Source: Minicystis rosea
GTDB taxonomy: Bacteria > Myxococcota_A > Polyangia > Polyangiales > Polyangiaceae
Length of the DNA stretch: 64,000 bases
NCBI GenBank assembly: GCA_001931535.1
Contig: CP016211.1
Span: forward strand, 2,570,501-2,634,500
Direction of reading: 5' to 3'
Position numbers and translations under genes: made by a program. This document shows, piece after piece, positions 26,303 to 35,125 of the stretch (positions within the stretch are counted from its first letter, which is position 1; every line of letters starts with the position of its first letter). The notes beneath the pieces are model-generated. The model was not told the origin of the DNA and did no database searches. It saw only the letters and a list, made by a program, of their open reading frames with translations.

Positions 26303-27343
26303 TCATGCTCCGTACTGCGTTTGGCTCTGCGTGCTTTGCCCGGACGTCTCCACGGGAGAGACCGGAGGCGGCTCCGCCGGGGCCGTTTGCGCGAGGAACA
26401 GCTCGCGGGAGAGGAGGTTGCACACGGCGGCGGTCTCGTCGACCACGTGGGTGAGCAGCTCGTGGACGTCGGCGGGCAATGGCTCTTCGGCGCGGGCGCG
26501 GAGCCAAGAGGCGAGGGAAGAGAGGCGCGCGGCGGTCGCGCCGCCGGGGAGCGAGGGTTGATCCGAAGGGCGGATGGCCTCGAAGAAACGAGCGCTGGCG
26601 GCGTCGACGCAGAAGCGGATGGAGCGGGGGAAGCTCGGCTCGAAGATGAGGAAGGAGGCCACGGCGGCGCCCGTCACGCGGCCTTGGTTGCGCTTCATGA
26701 AAGGCTCGAAGCCGGAGCAGGCGCGGAGGAGCGAGAGCCAGAGCGCGGTGCCCACGACGTCCTGAATGCCGGCGAGGTTCATGAAGGCGTGATGGTGCAC
26801 GTCGAGCACGCGCGCGGTCTGGCCGATGCGCTCCAGCATCACCCCGAGCCAGATGAAATCGAGGGGCGTGTCGTGGAGCATGGTGCTCCGCAACAGGCCG
26901 AGGATGAGCTGCACGCCGCGGCGGACGTGGCGATAGAAACCGTCGCGATCGCGCTCGTACTCGGTGCGGGCCTCGGGGCTCGACATCCAGAGATAGAGCT
27001 CGTTGGTCGTCTCCCACCCTTCCAAGGTGAGGACCTCGCGGATCGAGCGCGCGTTCTCCCGCGCGGCCGCGATCGAGCGCTGGATGCAGGTGAAGTTGTC
27101 GTCGTCCTCCCACGTCATGTAACGCTGGACGATCTCTCCCGAGCGGGCCGCGCCCTCACCGTGCTTTTGGAAGAAATGCTCGCGCTCGCCGGAGACGATG
27201 ATCACCGGCAGCCAGCACTGCTCCGGGGTCAGCTCCGCGTCGAGGGAGAGGTGGCTCGTCACGGAGAGCACACGCGCGGTGCTCTCGGCCCGATCCAGAT
27301 AACGGCCCAGCCAGAAGCAATGATCGGCGACGCGGGAGATCAA
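26303..27343 (-). CDS. alpha-E domain protein
   Basis: 346 residues from a TTG start at 27343. This start gives ISRVADHCFWLGRYLDRAEST, the typical N-terminus of alpha-E proteins, and has AAGGAGG about 7 bases upstream. The frame continues to 27895 but that part shadows the upstream gene. The body is all helical with conserved pieces such as FTCIQRSIAAARENARSIREVL, FIWLGVMLERIGQTARVLDVHHH. The TTG overlaps the TGA of the ATP-grasp gene (TTGA), so the two are translationally coupled. Alpha-E proteins occur with circularly permuted ATP-grasp and transglutaminase proteins in predicted peptide-ligation systems; their own role is unknown. The C-terminal 30 residues are Pro/Gln/Thr-rich. Confidence 0.93.
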   Translation of the reverse strand: MISRVADHCFWLGRYLDRAESTARVLSVTSHLSLDAELTPEQCWLPVIIVSGEREHFFQKHGEGAARSGEIVQRYMTWEDDDNFTCIQRSIAAARENARSIREVLTLEGWETTNELYLWMSSPEARTEYERDRDGFYRHVRRGVQLILGLLRSTMLHDTPLDFIWLGVMLERIGQTARVLDVHHHAFMNLAGIQDVVGTALWLSLLRACSGFEPFMKRNQGRVTGAAVASFLIFEPSFPRSIRFCVDAASARFFEAIRPSDQPSLPGGATAARLSSLASWLRARAEEPLPADVHELLTHVVDETAAVCNLLSRELFLAQTAPAEPPPVSPVETSGQSTQSQTQYGA

Positions 27344-28854
27344 GCCGGACCCTCCTTGAGAACCCAGGTGTCTTTGGAGCCGCCACCTTGGCTCGAATTG
27401 ACCACGTACGATCCTTCGCGCAGCGCCACGCGGGAGAGGCCGCCGGGGAGCACCCACGGGCGACCGGGGCCGCTGCCGTCGCGCCCGGTGAGGATGTAGG
27501 GGCGCAGGTCGACGCGACGAGGCGCGAGGCTTCGCGTCTTCGGGTCCCACGTGGGGCACGTGGAGAGCTCGACGCGGTGCTGCGCGATGTACTTGCGCGG
27601 ATCGGCGATGATGCGCTCGCGGAACTCGGCGCGCTCGGCCCGCGAGGCCTGCGGGCCCATGAGCATGCCCACGCCGCCGGCTTCGTCGACGGCCTTCACC
27701 ACGAGCTCGTCGAGGTGATCGACGACGTAGCGACGGTCGTCGTCGCGCGCGCACACGAAGGTGGGCACCTGCGCGAGGATCGGCTCTTCCCCGAGGTAAA
27801 AGCGGATCATGTCGGGCACGAAGGCGTAGACGGCTTTGTCGTCGGCGACGCCGTTGCCGGGCGCGTTGGCGAGCGCGACGTTGCCCTTGGCCCACGCGCG
27901 CACCAAGCCGCGCACGCCGAGGAGGCTGTCGGGGCGGTACACGTCGGGATCGAGGAAGGCGTCGTCGATGCGGCGATAGATGACGTGCACGCGGCGCGGG
28001 CCGCGCGTGGTGCGCACGAAGACGCGGTCGTCGTCGACGAAGAGATCGGCGGCCTGCACGAGCTCCACGCCCATCGTCCGGGCGAGGAAGGTGTGCTCGA
28101 AGTACGCCGAGTTGTAGGGCCCGGGCGTGAGGACGACGACGGTGGGCGCGCCGTCCGCTTCGGGAGAGACGGAGCGCAGCGTCTCGGCGAGGCGCGTGGG
28201 GTAGTGATCGACGCGGTGGACGCGGGCCAGATCGAAGACCTGCGGGAGCACGCGCTTCGAGATGATGCGGTTCTCGAGCACGTAGGAGACGCCGGAAGGC
28301 GTGCGCAGGTTGTCCTCGAGCACGCGGAAGGTGCCCTCGTGATCGCGGATGACGTCGATGCCGGCGATGTGGATGCGCACGCCGCCGGGCGGGCGCACGC
28401 CGCGGAGGAAGGGCTGGTAGAGCTTGGCCGCGAGCGCGAGGTCCCGCAGGATGGGGCGGCCTTCGAAGATGCGCTGCTCGCCGTAGACGTCGTCGAGGAA
28501 GAGGCCGAGCGCGGTGAGCCGCTGGCTGAGGCCGCGCTCGAGGTGCGCGAACGAGGCGGCCGAAACCATCCTCGGCACGAGACAGAAGGGGAAGATCTTC
28601 TCGGTGCCCCGGTTGTCCGAGTAGACCGAGAACGTCACCCCTTGGTTCAGGAGCGCGAGCTCCGCGAGCGCCTGCGAGCGCGCGAAGGCCTCGGGGCTCT
28701 CGGCGTCGAGCTGCGACAGCGCGCGAGCGAACTCGGGGCGCAGCGCGAAGGTGGAGCCGCCTTCGCCGCGCGCGACGAGCTCGTCGAAGCTGCCGGGGAT
28801 GACGGGGTAGTCAGTGAAGAGGCCTTTGGTCGTCTCGCGCGGGGCGACGAGCAT
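27340..28854 (-). CDS. circularly permuted type 2 ATP-grasp protein
   Basis: 504 residues. Matches the circularly permuted ATP-grasp family: NQGVTFSVYSDNRGTEKIFPFCLVPR near residue 75, FLDDVYGEQRIF, then HIAGIDVIRDHEGTFRVLEDNLRTPSGVSYVLENR (ATP/Mg ligands in EDNLRTPSG), VVVLTPGPYNSAYFEHTFLAR, and a late KAVDEAGGVGMLMG loop. These enzymes are predicted to join amino or peptide groups with acyl-phosphate intermediates. It is coupled to the alpha-E gene by a 4-base overlap. The transglutaminase partner of this gene set lies at 18.9-20.6 kb, not in the same operon. Confidence 0.95.
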   Translation of the reverse strand: MLVAPRETTKGLFTDYPVIPGSFDELVARGEGGSTFALRPEFARALSQLDAESPEAFARSQALAELALLNQGVTFSVYSDNRGTEKIFPFCLVPRMVSAASFAHLERGLSQRLTALGLFLDDVYGEQRIFEGRPILRDLALAAKLYQPFLRGVRPPGGVRIHIAGIDVIRDHEGTFRVLEDNLRTPSGVSYVLENRIISKRVLPQVFDLARVHRVDHYPTRLAETLRSVSPEADGAPTVVVLTPGPYNSAYFEHTFLARTMGVELVQAADLFVDDDRVFVRTTRGPRRVHVIYRRIDDAFLDPDVYRPDSLLGVRGLVRAWAKGNVALANAPGNGVADDKAVYAFVPDMIRFYLGEEPILAQVPTFVCARDDDRRYVVDHLDELVVKAVDEAGGVGMLMGPQASRAERAEFRERIIADPRKYIAQHRVELSTCPTWDPKTRSLAPRRVDLRPYILTGRDGSGPGRPWVLPGGLSRVALREGSYVVNSSQGGGSKDTWVLKEGPA

Positions 28855-29312
28855 CGACGTTGGACTCTACGCGGAGACCGTCGTCGCGGTCTACAGAGAT
28901 TCCGCTCCTCGTCGCGAAGCGCGCTCCGCCGTGAGGCTGGAAACGTTCGTGAAACACAGCGGATACACGCGCGTTCCGCGCTCCGCCGAGCGGCGCGGGC
29001 GACGCGGAGAGCGGTGGAGAAACACGGAAGATGCTTTGGGCGATTCGCGCTCTCCTCGGCGCCTTCCAGCCTTCGAAATACGTAGTGAAGGACGGCTCGT
29101 GATCCGTGTCACGGAGCGCGCGAGTCGTGACCTTGCCCGAGACTGCTTGACGGGCTAACCACTCAGGTATTCGCAGTACGTCGCTGCGGATGGCCCCCGA
29201 CGGCGCCTGCTCCCGTGGCGTCCTGCTCCCTCGATGGTGGGTCGTGAAGCCTTTGCCTCCGAAATGCGGAGGGCGCGGAAGACTCGGGATCTCACGAGAC
29301 GAAGGAGAGAGG
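28855..29312. other. intergenic region between ATP-grasp and secreted protease genes
   Basis: 458 bases upstream of two divergent transcripts. A tentative promoter for the + strand gene is TTGACG near 29145 and TATTCG 15 bases later, a poor spacing. A possible 23-codon frame lies at 29031-29102 (separate entry). Nothing else recognised. Confidence 0.35.
29031..29102 (+). CDS. possible 23-residue small protein
   Basis: ATG 29031 to TGA 29102 encodes MLWAIRALLGAFQPSKYVVK followed by three more residues. CGGAAG lies directly upstream. The hydrophobic first half and Lys-containing tail look like a small membrane-associated peptide. At this GC content short open frames arise easily, so this is only a candidate. 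Confidence 0.18.
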   Translation: MLWAIRALLGAFQPSKYVVKDGS

Positions 29313-29879
29313 ATGATCGTTCAGAAGCTCGCGCCCATGATTGCCGCCCTCACCGCGCTGGTGGGGACTTCGCGCGGCGTCACGGCCACCGAGGTTCCGG
29401 GCCGCTGGCTCTCGCAGCCGCCGCACGTCACCCCGATCGCGCCGACGTGGAGCGCGCCGCTCTCGTTCTCCAATCTCGTGATGCGCCGCTTCGATCGCCC
29501 CGACGTGCGTGAGGTGGAGATGCCGGGCCTCCCCGACACGGCCATGGCGGAGATGACGGGGAGCGGGCCGGTGATCTTCTACAACCCGGAGCTGTTCCGC
29601 GCGGCGGGCCCGGCGCGCGAGTTCGTGCGCGCGCACGAGTACGCGCACGTGCTCCTCGATCACCTGCAGAACCAGCACATGCTCACCACCGACGAAGGCC
29701 GCAGCGAGGCCGAGGCCCAAGCGGATTGCTTCGCGGCCCAACACTCCTCGCCGCTCTCGGTGGTGGCGATGACGCGCCTCCTCCTGCGCCGCCCGCCCGA
29801 GTCGCGCGACGCCATCTATGGCTCGAAGCCCGAGCGCGCGCGCCGCATCCTCGCCTGCGCCGGCATCTCGCAGGGCTGA
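29313..29879 (+). CDS. secreted HExxH putative metallopeptidase
   Basis: 188 residues from ATG 29313, with AAGGAG 5 bases upstream. MIVQKLAPMIAALTALVGTSRG followed by VTA is a Sec signal peptide. The zinc motif HEYAH spans residues 108-112, and a downstream EAEAQADCFAA helix supplies the likely third ligand and resembles the third-ligand helix of M48/ImmA-like peptidases. The domain is short, about 150 residues. A clear terminator follows. Probably acts in the periplasm or outside the cell. The substrate is unknown. Confidence 0.88.
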   Translation: MIVQKLAPMIAALTALVGTSRGVTATEVPGRWLSQPPHVTPIAPTWSAPLSFSNLVMRRFDRPDVREVEMPGLPDTAMAEMTGSGPVIFYNPELFRAAGPAREFVRAHEYAHVLLDHLQNQHMLTTDEGRSEAEAQADCFAAQHSSPLSVVAMTRLLLRRPPESRDAIYGSKPERARRILACAGISQG

Positions 29880-29938
29880 TCGCAGCACGTCGACGGCGAG
29901 CGCTCGCTCTCCATCGAAGAGAGCGGCCCGCAAGAAGG

Positions 29939-29972
29939 GGTCGAGCATCGTGCCTCGGGACGATGCTCGACC
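29939..29972 (+). terminator. intrinsic terminator after the metallopeptidase gene
   Basis: A perfect 13-bp stem (GGTCGAGCATCGT and ACGATGCTCGACC) with an 8-base loop, followed by TCGGCCTTTTG. The stem and nearby T-run make this the best intrinsic terminator in the window. Confidence 0.8.
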
Positions 29973-30458
29973 TCGGCCTTTTGTGCCTTGGCGCTTCGCG
30001 CGCCTTTGCCTTTCTCGTTCTCATCCATCGAAGCTCGACTCTGCTGCTGGGATCCCACGTGGGCTGCGACGCACGCGCGTCGGCCGCGATGGTTGCGATG
30101 CGTGGATGGATGACGAGCGGCCTCTCGGCGGATGAATCGGGCTCCGCACCATGGGCGACGTGCGCCGAGGGCGGCGCGGGGGACGCTCGGGACGCCGCGC
30201 GCCGGTGGAGATCGCGTGTGTGGACACCGGCGTTGATGTCCGTGGACGGTTTGCGCCGTTCGCACGGTGAGGACGCGTTCCGTCGATGTCGTGTCCGGGA
30301 CTCGGCCCCACCCATGTAGAGGGAATTCACCGACAACACGATTTCGAAACCCCGTCTATTGTCCGGGGCCGTTGACGATGCCGGCGCGGGACAAGAGGCA
30401 AAAGGCTCCACGCAATGGACGTCCCGAAGGAGGGGCCGAGTTGCTGGAGGCGCCTCGG
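29973..30458. other. intergenic region upstream of Hsp20
   Basis: About 485 bases with only low-quality open frames. An upstream in-frame ATG of the Hsp20 gene lies at 30378. The segment 30325-30365 is locally A/T-richer (ACACGATTTCGAAACCCCGT and beyond) and may hold the promoter; no consensus can be claimed. Confidence 0.35.
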
Positions 30459-30983
30459 ATGGACGTGAACGGGGGGATGACCATGCTTGACGTCGAGCAG
30501 GCGATTCGCGAGGTCGGCGAAGTCTATCAGGCGCTCACGGGGCGATCCATCGAGGTCAGCCGCGCGGAGCTGCCGAGCGAGATCGATCCGCGGGCCCACA
30601 TCGAGAATCGATATCGGCAGTTCAAGAGCATCCTCGCGGCGCCCGAGATCGGTATGGCGATGGGGCGCCCCGCGCCCACGTGGACGCCGACGCTCGAGGT
30701 CGTCGAGGTCGAGCGCGAGGTGCGGTTCTGCCTGGATTTGCCGAGCGTCTCGCGCAGTCAGGTGAGCGTGGCCGTCGTCGGTGAGTGGCTCGTCGTGCGC
30801 GGCGTCCGCGAAGGCCGAGACGTGCGGTATTCGGAGCGCCCCCGTGGGGCCTTTCAACGGGTGATGGCGCTCCCGCCCCGCGCTCGACGCGAAGGTGTTC
30901 ACGCGGCTTTGCGTGACGGCGTCCTCGTCATCGCCGTGCCCACCGATGGGCCCGACGGCGGGCAGACCATCGAAGTGAAGTGA
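30459..30983 (+). CDS. Hsp20/alpha-crystallin family small heat-shock protein
   Basis: 174 residues from ATG 30459, with GGAGG 8 bases upstream; ATG 30378 in frame would add 27 residues rich in Arg and Gly. Residues 1-70 are a helical arm (MLDVEQAIREVGEVYQALTG, IENRYRQFKSILAAPE). Residues about 75-170 are the alpha-crystallin domain: WTPTLEVVEVEREVRFCLDLPSVSRSQVSVAVVGEWLVVRGVRE, then GAFQRVMALPPRA and the ALRDGVLVIAVP strand. Members hold unfolding or aggregation-prone proteins. The following gene, 125 bases on, encodes a low-complexity protein that would need such control, so a functional pair is plausible. Confidence 0.92.
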   Translation: MDVNGGMTMLDVEQAIREVGEVYQALTGRSIEVSRAELPSEIDPRAHIENRYRQFKSILAAPEIGMAMGRPAPTWTPTLEVVEVEREVRFCLDLPSVSRSQVSVAVVGEWLVVRGVREGRDVRYSERPRGAFQRVMALPPRARREGVHAALRDGVLVIAVPTDGPDGGQTIEVK

Positions 30984-31108
30984 AGCGCCGGATCGGCTCG
31001 CCGGCGCGCAGACATCGAGTTTCGGAGCCCCCTAGAGACTTGCCGTGGTGGCCGCATTTCGGCGGCGTGCCCCGGACGTGCAGTGCCCTCGAATCAGGAG
31101 CAGATGCC

Positions 31109-32185
31109 ATGGACCCCAAGATGATCGAGATGAACAACCTCCGCGTCCTCAACGACTACCTCAACCAGACGATCGACATCCTCGCGCGGCAGCCTCGGTT
31201 CGGGCAGACCGGGTCTCCGGCTTATGGCTTCTCGCCGTTCGGTCCGGCGCCTGCTTATGGCTTCTCGCCGTTCGCCCCCGTCCCGGCGGCCGGCACCGAC
31301 ACCGTGTATGGCCCCTGGCACGCGATGGCCGCTCAATACTCGGGCTTCGGCGCGGGCCAATATTCACCCTTCGGCGCGGGCCAATACTCGCCCTTCGGCG
31401 CGGCCTACGGATTCAGCGGCGTGGAGCCGTTCGTCGCGCAGCGTGGCTTCGCCCAGCCGAGCTACACGCCGGCGAGCTACGGGCCGACCTACGTGCCTGC
31501 GAGCTACGGTCCGAGCGCGGCGCCGTGGGCTTTCGGGCCCGCGAGCTTCGCGCAGACGCCGTATGCCTGGCCGCAGAGCTTCGGTTGGCCGCAGGGGCAG
31601 GGGCCGAGCTTCGGTTGGCCGCAGGGGCAGGGGCCGACCTTCGGTTGGCCGCAGGGGCAGGGGCCGAGCTTCGGTTGGCCGCAAGGGCAGGGGCCGAGCT
31701 TCGGTTGGCCGCAGGGCTTCGCGCCGTCGAGCTATGCGCCGAGCTTCTCGCCGATGAGCTACACGCAGAGCTTCACGCCGGGAAGCGTCTCGCCGATGGG
31801 CTACGGCTGGCAGGGCTACTCGCCGATGGGCTACGGCTGGCAGGGCTTCTCTCCGTCGAGCTATGCGCCGAGCTTCTCGCCGATGAGCTACACGCAGAGC
31901 TCTTCGCCGATGGGCTATGGATGGCAGCAGGGCGTCGGCCCGAGCTACGCGTGGCCGCAGAGCTTCGGGCCGAGCTACGGCTGGCAACAGAGCTTCGGGC
32001 CGAGCTACGGCTGGCAACAGAGCTACACGTGGCCGCAGAGCTTCGGGCCGGCGAGCTACGGTTGGCAGGGCTTCGGCTGGAGCCCGGCGATCGAGGTGCA
32101 GCGCCAGACGCAGATCAGCCAGGCGCTCCATGCGCGCCAGTCGGTGCTCGAAGCGATGTGTCGCGCCTGCGGCATCCCGGTCTGA
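31109..32185 (+). CDS. low-complexity Gly/Tyr/Phe/Trp/Gln/Ser/Pro repeat protein
   Basis: 358 residues from ATG 31109 with CAGGAG 8 bases upstream. Residues 1-30 are a conserved-looking helix (MIEMNNLRVLNDYLNQTIDILA). Residues about 35-325 are a prion-like low-complexity region nearly without charge: YGFSPFGPAP, QYSPFGAG, five FGWPQGQGP units, SPMGYGWQGY and SFGPSYGWQQ units. Residues 328-358 return to a helix (EVQRQTQISQALHARQSVLEAMCRACG). No signal peptide or membrane segment. The tandem DNA repeats keep frame and third positions vary, so selection acts on the protein. I do not recognise a family. A condensate, fibre or vesicle-coat component is a guess; the adjacent Hsp20 supports an aggregation-prone product. 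Confidence 0.9.
   Translation: MDPKMIEMNNLRVLNDYLNQTIDILARQPRFGQTGSPAYGFSPFGPAPAYGFSPFAPVPAAGTDTVYGPWHAMAAQYSGFGAGQYSPFGAGQYSPFGAAYGFSGVEPFVAQRGFAQPSYTPASYGPTYVPASYGPSAAPWAFGPASFAQTPYAWPQSFGWPQGQGPSFGWPQGQGPTFGWPQGQGPSFGWPQGQGPSFGWPQGFAPSSYAPSFSPMSYTQSFTPGSVSPMGYGWQGYSPMGYGWQGFSPSSYAPSFSPMSYTQSSSPMGYGWQQGVGPSYAWPQSFGPSYGWQQSFGPSYGWQQSYTWPQSFGPASYGWQGFGWSPAIEVQRQTQISQALHARQSVLEAMCRACGIPV
31577..31726 (+). repeat. 30-bp tandem repeats encoding SFGWPQGQGP
   Basis: Five adjacent 30-base units inside the low-complexity gene. Four are nearly identical (one Ser-to-Thr change, one silent change) and the fifth has a diverged second half. The low divergence suggests recent expansion. Confidence 0.9.
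31961..32020 (+). repeat. 30-bp tandem repeats encoding SFGPSYGWQQ
   Basis: Two identical 30-base units, followed by a partial diverged copy, in the same low-complexity gene. Confidence 0.85.
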
Positions 32186-32218
32186 GCAAAGCCCGACATC
32201 ACTCCATCTCATCACGTG

Positions 32219-32245
32219 GGGAGAGGGGCGCGCGGCCCCTCTCCC
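32219..32245 (+). terminator. strong hairpin after the repeat protein gene
   Basis: Perfect 11-bp stem (GGGAGAGGGGC and GCCCCTCTCCC) with a 5-base loop, 34 bases after the stop. There is no T-run. It likely ends the Hsp20/repeat-protein transcript. Confidence 0.65.
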
Positions 32246-32473
32246 GCGATCCTCACGCCCGAGCCACCTCTTCGGGGGCACGCTGCTCGGGCTCGAAGCT
32301 CTCCATCCCATCTCGTATCGAACGCCACGGCGTGCACCACGTCGCGCGCACCATCGCATGGGCGCTTCCAGCCCGGCGTCGTCACGCGCTGTCAGCTTCG
32401 ATGCCGGTGCCGACGGGAGCATCGCTCGCGATGCTGGATATCGGCGCGACGTTGATCGATACGTAGAGGTGCC

Positions 32474-33409
32474 ATGAGCTCTCCCGCGCCGCTTCCCCGC
32501 TTCGCTCCGCGTCGTCTGCTCGGTCGCACCGGCTTCACCGCCACGGTGGTGGGCATCGGTGATCTCGCCGATCGGGCGGTCCCTCGCGACGAATGCGTCG
32601 CCACCTTGCATCGCGCGCTCGACGCCGGCCTCAACGTGATCGACACCGCGCCCAGTTACGAGGACGGCTACAGCGAAGAGATCGTCGGCGCTGCGCTTCG
32701 AGGTCGTCGTGAGGGCGTGTTCGTCATCGACAAAGTCGATCACGTCGATCGCCCGGTCGCGCCGCAGATCGAAGCGAGCCTGGGTCGTCTCGGGCTCGAC
32801 GCGGTGGATCTCTTCGTCTTCCACGGCGTCTCGGAGCTCGCCGCTTGGGCGCAGATCGCGGAGCCCGGCGGGCGCATGGACGAGCTCGATCGCTGCATCG
32901 CTCAGGGGAAGGCGCGCTTTCGCGGCGTGTCCAGCCATTCACCGGACGTGCTTCGCAGCGCGCTCCTCTCGAATCGATGCGACGTGGTGATGTTTCCGAT
33001 CGGGCCTTACGTGCACCGCCGCTACGTCGAAGAAATCCTCCCGCTCGCGCGCGAGCGCGGTGTGGGCACGGTCTGTTTCAAGACCTTCGGCGCGGGCAAG
33101 CTCCTCGGCGACACCGAGGGCTACGGTCGTCCTCTCACGGCGCGGCCGCGCGGCAAGGTGAGCTCGGGCGGAGGTGACACGGGCGCGCCGTCGTTGCCGC
33201 ATCTCTCGGTCGAGACCTGCGTGCGCTACACGCTCACCGTCGATCCGGACGTGGCCCTGCTCGGGATGAGCTTCCCCAACGAGCAGGACGCCGCGCTCTC
33301 CGCAGCAGCAGCGTTCACGCCGATGCGCGCGGAAGAGCTCGAGGAGGCACGCGTTCGCGCGGAGGCAGCGATCGAGGGCAAGGGCGCCGTGTGGTGGAAC
33401 CCGCGGTGA
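32474..33409 (+). CDS. aldo/keto reductase
   Basis: 311 residues. An NADPH-dependent (beta/alpha)8 barrel with the full tetrad visible: Asp in NVIDTAPSYEDGYSE, Tyr in the same segment, Lys in VIDKVDHVD, His in LFVFHGV. The RRLLGRTGFTATVVGIG start is typical of the YakC/L-glyceraldehyde-3-phosphate reductase branch. It probably reduces an aldehyde or ketone; the substrate cannot be read from sequence. It converges on the next gene, with 18 bases between stops. Confidence 0.94.
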   Translation: MSSPAPLPRFAPRRLLGRTGFTATVVGIGDLADRAVPRDECVATLHRALDAGLNVIDTAPSYEDGYSEEIVGAALRGRREGVFVIDKVDHVDRPVAPQIEASLGRLGLDAVDLFVFHGVSELAAWAQIAEPGGRMDELDRCIAQGKARFRGVSSHSPDVLRSALLSNRCDVVMFPIGPYVHRRYVEEILPLARERGVGTVCFKTFGAGKLLGDTEGYGRPLTARPRGKVSSGGGDTGAPSLPHLSVETCVRYTLTVDPDVALLGMSFPNEQDAALSAAAAFTPMRAEELEEARVRAEAAIEGKGAVWWNPR

Positions 33410-33427
33410 TCCGAGGCGCGCGCGGCC

Positions 33428-34126
33428 TCAAGGCGTGAAGCGCCGCCGTTCGAGCAGCGCCTCGAAGTAGCGATCGAGCGTGGCCGCGATGTCGGCGTCG
33501 TGCTCGACGATCGGCTCATCGATCCATTCTCCACCGCACGACAGCGTGCGCCCATCCGGCGCGGCGCACAGCCAGTCGCCGTCGGCTTCGTAGATGCCGG
33601 CGTACGATTGCAGCGCGGGCCGCTTCGCGACGGTCTCCGCGAGGTCGTCGGCCCCGAGCACCACCTGCGCCTCGATGAGCTGGCCGAGCGTCTTCATCTC
33701 GTCGAGCGCGACGAGCGTGCCCGAGCAGCCGAACTGCGTGTCGATGTGGCCGGTGATGGCGTGCACGGCCTTCACGATCTCGGGGCACGGGACCGCGGCC
33801 TTGCCCGGCGCGCCGCGAAACGACGGCGCCCACGTCTCCGTCACGTGGAACCGGAGGCGCACCTCGCGGCCGGTGTATCGCGTCGCATAGACCTCGAGCT
33901 CGCAGCGCGTGTCGCGGAGCGAGGTGAGCCAGCGGCGCATCCCCGCGAGCGGCGCGCGATCGGCCATCGCGCCGAGCCACGCCGGGACGTCGCGGAAAAT
34001 CTCGGCGACCCGCGGCGACACGAGCTCCGCCGCGGTGCGCGGCAACTTGGCCAGCGCGGCAGCCTCGGGGACGTACCAGGCGCGGCCGCCCATGCCCATC
34101 GGATCGAGCTCGGAGCGAATCTTCAC
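33428..34126 (-). CDS. hypothetical cytosolic protein
   Basis: 232 residues from a GTG start at 34126; in-frame ATGs at residues 10 and 12 (MGMGGRAWYVPEA) are alternatives. Mixed alpha/beta composition: CELEVYATRYTGREVRLRFHVTETW looks like a beta sheet, followed by GHIDTQFGCSGTLVALDEMKTL and a C-terminal domain with three Cys in total. No signal peptide or membrane segment. I do not recognise the family and the neighbours give no hint. Confidence 0.8.
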   Translation of the reverse strand: MKIRSELDPMGMGGRAWYVPEAAALAKLPRTAAELVSPRVAEIFRDVPAWLGAMADRAPLAGMRRWLTSLRDTRCELEVYATRYTGREVRLRFHVTETWAPSFRGAPGKAAVPCPEIVKAVHAITGHIDTQFGCSGTLVALDEMKTLGQLIEAQVVLGADDLAETVAKRPALQSYAGIYEADGDWLCAAPDGRTLSCGGEWIDEPIVEHDADIAATLDRYFEALLERRRFTP

Positions 34127-34393
34127 GCGGGGAGCCTATCACCATGCGTGCGATTCGATGACGGGACGACCACGCGGATCATGCGGTCTCGGGAAATGGC
34201 AGGTCGGGAGAGACAACGAATCTCCTGTGGCGGATTGGCATCATCGTTTCCGCGCAGAAGGCAAGCATGGATCGAGGTGCGGTATCGACCTCGGCGGGGC
34301 TCGACATCGATGCTCGCGCCTCCTCGCCTCGATCCGAGGACGAGCTTCGTCGTTTTCTTGGCCGAAGGGCTTCGCGCTTGTTACGCGCGGAGC

Positions 34394-34957
34394 ATGCTCG
34401 CTCGCATCGGCTTGCTCGCGCTCGTGGCTGCTTCTTCTCCCAGCGGTTGTGAGAAGGTTTTCGGCGATGGCCGCCAGGACGCGCACAACCCGGGCACCGA
34501 TTTGGGCTCGTACGACGTCACGGCCAACGTGACGTCGAACACGTGCGGCAATGGGGCGCTCGGGCAACAGGCCTCGTGGTCGTTCGACGTGCGGCTCTCG
34601 CGCGACACGGCGGGCGGGGTGCTCTATTGGAACAACGGGCAGGCGGCGATCGCGGGCACGCTGGACGCGGATGACGTGAGCTTCGGCTTCGACACCTCCG
34701 TCATTCAGAACATGCGCGACCCCAACGTGGTGGGCCCGCCGCCTTGCTCCATCGCGCGCGCCGATCACGCCGAAGGGAAGCTGAATGCGGCCACGGATCC
34801 GGTGGCGTCGTTCACGGGCAAGCTGTCGTATACATTCGCGGCCACCGCGGGATCGAACTGCGCCGATCTGGTCGAGGAGAGCGAGACGCCCGTCGTGCTG
34901 GCGCTGCCTTGCACCATGTCCTACACGATGACCGGGAAGAGCGCCTCGGCCGAATAG
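34394..34957 (+). CDS. lipoprotein, unknown function
   Basis: 187 residues from ATG 34394. MLARIGLLALVAASSPSGC is a lipoprotein signal with lipobox PSGC. The mature protein is beta-rich with paired Cys (NTCGNGALG, PPPCSIARAD, SNCADLVE, LPCTMSYTM) consistent with disulphides outside the cytoplasm. Strands such as SWSFDVRLSRDTAGGVLYWNNG and LSYTFAATAGSNC suggest a small beta-sandwich. Common in myxobacterial genomes as a type, but no function is known to me. Confidence 0.83.
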   Translation: MLARIGLLALVAASSPSGCEKVFGDGRQDAHNPGTDLGSYDVTANVTSNTCGNGALGQQASWSFDVRLSRDTAGGVLYWNNGQAAIAGTLDADDVSFGFDTSVIQNMRDPNVVGPPPCSIARADHAEGKLNAATDPVASFTGKLSYTFAATAGSNCADLVEESETPVVLALPCTMSYTMTGKSASAE

Positions 34958-35125
34958 CCGCGGGAGGGCCTCGATGCCGAGGCGCCGCGGGGCGCGCCGG
35001 CGGGGTGTGGGCCCGATGATGGGCGGGGGGCGACGTCCAGCCTTGACAGATGCGCGCACGTCCGGATGCTGCGGACCTCGCTCCGGGTGGGCCTGACCGC
35101 TCGAGCATCCGAAGGAAGGACGAGC

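Noticed and set aside
26303..27895. 530-residue reading of the alpha-E gene
   Set aside because: The first 184 residues are Arg/Ala-rich antisense-like shadow of the ATP-grasp gene. The TTG at 27343 with AAGGAGG and the family N-terminus mark the real start.
30267..30458. Longer Hsp20 start region
   Set aside because: Contains an atypical Arg/Pro/Cys leader; GGAGG 8 bases before ATG 30459 supports the shorter protein.
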